A DNA stretch of 64,000 bases from Nereocystis luetkeana (lineage: Eukaryota; Sar; Phaeophyceae; Laminariales; Laminariaceae), in assembly GCA_031213475.1 (NCBI GenBank), contig JARUPZ010000024.1, forward strand, positions 6,823,324 to 6,887,323, written 5' to 3'. The notes below the pieces were generated by a model. That model saw nothing but the letters and a program-made list of their open reading frames with translations. It made no database searches and was not told the DNA's origin. Every line of letters starts with the position of its first letter. Positions within the stretch are counted from its first letter, which is position 1. Both the position numbers and the translations under genes were made by a program. Shown here piece after piece: positions 61,796 through 64,000 of this stretch.

Positions 61796-64000
61796 GAATA
61801 GGATCATGGAACGTATGTGGGTTCGCCACGGATGAACGAAAAATGATCGAAATTGTGGAACAAGTAACTAAGCGCGACCTAGACATAGTGGGAATTCAAG
61901 AGTCATGGGAGAAAACATAGAGTCATGGGAGAAAGAGGGGGGGGAGATAGGATGCAAAGTTGGAGAGTACGCATGGATAGGGAAGAAGAGGAAGGGACAG
62001 AATAGCAAGAATAGGGGGGCGGGGGGCGTGGGGTTCCTAGTCGAAGAATACCTGTGTGACATAGTAGAGGTGATCGAAGACACTAAATTCGACGAAAGCA
62101 TATGGATTAAGATACCAGGGAAGCGGGGAGCGAAAGATTACTTCTTAGGAAACATCTATACCGTATGCCCCCAGAGTTGAAGAATACGATAAAATATATA
62201 CAGAGGAAGTTCGGAGAAGTAGCAGTAGATGCACAGAAGTACAAGAGGCAAGGAGAAGTAGTACTAGTGGGAGATTTTATTTCAAGAATTGGGAAGGCAA
62301 GCAAACTGAATGAGAGCATTGGACAGTATGGGGAAGTAACAAAAAAATAAGAATGGGGGAGAGATGTTGAAGTTCCTCAAACACAACGAGATGAAGACGT
62401 TGAACGACAGAGTAAAAAAGGCAGAACCGGAATGGACTAGACAGTGCATACAAAAAGGAGAAAGCTCTATCCTTGACTTTATAGTAGTAGAAAACGGAAG
62501 TGGGAAGGAAACAGAACTACATGTATGCGCAGTGGACGTAGGAACTGCGGATCACTGTCTAATATGGACAGACAGTCGACAGACAAGAGTTATCAAACAA
62601 AGACGAGATAGGAAATTACACAGATGGAGAATAGATAAACTAGAAGTAGAAGAGAAACGGGAAGAGTTCCAAGAAGAGATGGCCAAAAATGCAGAGCAAT
62701 TTTCCGAGTTATTGGAAAAAATAGGTACTACAAGGAACGATATAGAGAGGGATGATGCAGGAGCTAGGATAATAGAAGGATGGGAGAAGTTGGTCAAGAC
62801 CACAGCAAGTAAAGTAATAGGGAAAAAGTTGATAGTATGCAACAGAGCAGTAAAATGGTGGGATGAAGAAGTAAAAGAGGCTATAACAGTAAAGGAGAAA
62901 GGCACACGCAAGGTATACATCGAGCAAAACTACAACAGGATGGGAGGAATATGATGTAGCTAGAAGAAAGTAAAAGAGATGGTAGAGAAGAAGAAAGGGA
63001 TATGGAAAGACGTACCAGGTAGTAAATAAAACGAATGAAGACTTTGAGGGAGGGATGAAGCAGATGTGGGTAGGGATAAAAGGGATACTGGGCAAACAAG
63101 CAGGAGAGGCTGACACGGGAATAGCTACCTTAAGAGCACAGAACGGTAAAATGGTTAGTTCGAAGGGAAAAAGGGAAGTACTTGTCGAGCACTACCGTAA
63201 GCTAGGAACACCCACAGCCAACGAAACGTTCGACACAGAATTCGAGAAGGAAATCAACGCGTGGGCAGAGGCGAACGTAGATGCATCAGAAAGGGGAAGA
63301 CAGTGGTTCGGAAGGGTTACAGAGAGAGTTCACAAGGGAAGAGGGAAAAAAATGTGTAGCTAAACTTAAGAATAGAAAAGCAGCAGGGGCAGACCAAATA
63401 AATAGTGAATGAATTTATGAAGTACGGGGGAGAAGGAATGCTTACCATGCTGGTTATGTTGTATAACTGGATATGGAAAAACGAGTACGCACCCAGGAGG
63501 TGGAGAGAAGGAGTAGTAGTAAACTTCTTCAAGGAAGGAGATAAGGCTGACCCGGGGAACTATAGAGGGATAACGCTCCTAAGCACAGTAGGCAAAACAT
63601 TTTGTAAGATTCTGAACGATAGAATGGGAACGATGATGGAGAAGGAAGACAAAATAAGCGAAGGGCAAGCAGGGTTTAGGCCAGACCGTAGCTGCGTAGA
63701 CCAGCTGCGTAGACCATGTGTACACTCTAGGTAAGATAATCCAAGGTAGGAAAGACGCGGGACTAACAAACGTACTGTTTCTTTCTAGATGTACAGAAGG
63801 CCTACGACACAGTATGGAGAAATGGATTGTGGAAAAAACTATGGGAAATAGGAATCAGAGGAAAGATGTGGAGAATGATGAAAAAGATGACGGAATGTGC
63901 GAGAAGTGCTGTGATGCTGGACGGGGAAATATCGAAGTATGATGATATTTTACAAGGATTTGCACAGGGATGTACGCTGTCACCCAACCTATTCAAGATA
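61786..64000 (+). pseudogene. LINE ORF2: endonuclease and partial reverse transcriptase, broken
   Basis: Endonuclease motifs: LRIGSWNVCGF, DLDIVGIQESW, GGVGFLVEEY, VVLVGDFISRIGK, SILDFIVVE and GTADHCLIW. RT motifs: LKNRKAAGADQIN, EYAPRRWREG, NYRGITLLSTVGK, ISEGQAGFRPDRSCVD. Frame breaks occur after ESWEK (~61918), near 62178, 62348, 62950, 63360 and 63790. A 12-bp duplication (agctgcgtagac) lies near 63690-63713. Continues beyond 64000. Confidence 0.88.

Larger units (their letters stand above)
61180..64000 (+). mobile_element. LINE copy 2 (5' end to RT, continues past window)
   Basis: Same family as copy 1, here with its 5' part: short leader, ORF1, then an ORF2 with APE endonuclease and RT. 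The right edge cuts it inside the RT after the LSPNLF motif. ORF2 carries several frameshifts and stops, so it is dead. Confidence 0.9.

Overview
The window is nuclear DNA of a photosynthetic stramenopile with a secondary plastid, most likely a brown alga. Three things point there: a protein with a signal peptide cleaved before Phe, then a transit region and a thylakoid-lumen signal (the heterokont bipartite presequence plus lumen signal); GT-AG introns of 0.4-4.5 kb; and a host sequence crowded with poly(G/C) tracts, trinucleotide arrays, minisatellites and short inverted-repeat elements. The species cannot be named from sequence alone.

Two host genes fill about 51 kb and are transcribed divergently from a ~2.9 kb spacer (37.5-40.4 kb). 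On the minus strand, 37456 to beyond position 1, lies a cyclic-nucleotide-dependent protein kinase with PKG architecture. I trace 15 exons, 513 codons in one unbroken frame: an MGGGAS N-terminus, a short coiled coil, two cyclic-nucleotide-binding domains, and the first part of an AGC kinase domain. The rest of the kinase lies left of the window. On the plus strand, 40424-51238, is a complete six-exon gene for a 348-residue divergent thylakoid-lumen cyclophilin, all five introns in phase 0.

Introns and spacers carry several repeat families: a ~110 bp TA-flanked inverted-repeat element (family B, ten copies including one nested in another), a ~250 bp element with CGTTCTACGATAGAGG ends (family D), a ~95 bp hairpin element (family C), a ~530 bp repeat (family A), and an element with GTGGGCGTAAAAC ends (family G). 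Two broken copies of one APE-type LINE are present: a 5'-truncated copy in cyclophilin intron 2 (42.7-44.6 kb) and a copy with its 5' part at the right edge (61.2-64 kb). From 51.2 to 61.1 kb I see repeats but no convincing gene.

The two genes share no pathway: one is a probable membrane-anchored second-messenger kinase, the other a chloroplast-lumen protein. The most interesting biological point is that the kinase has PKG layout but a PKA-like (Arg-Ala-Ala-Thr) phosphate-binding cassette in its first nucleotide site. The most interesting unexplained DNA signals are two short palindromes, CTATTAATAG and ATACCAGGTAT, which recur far above chance.
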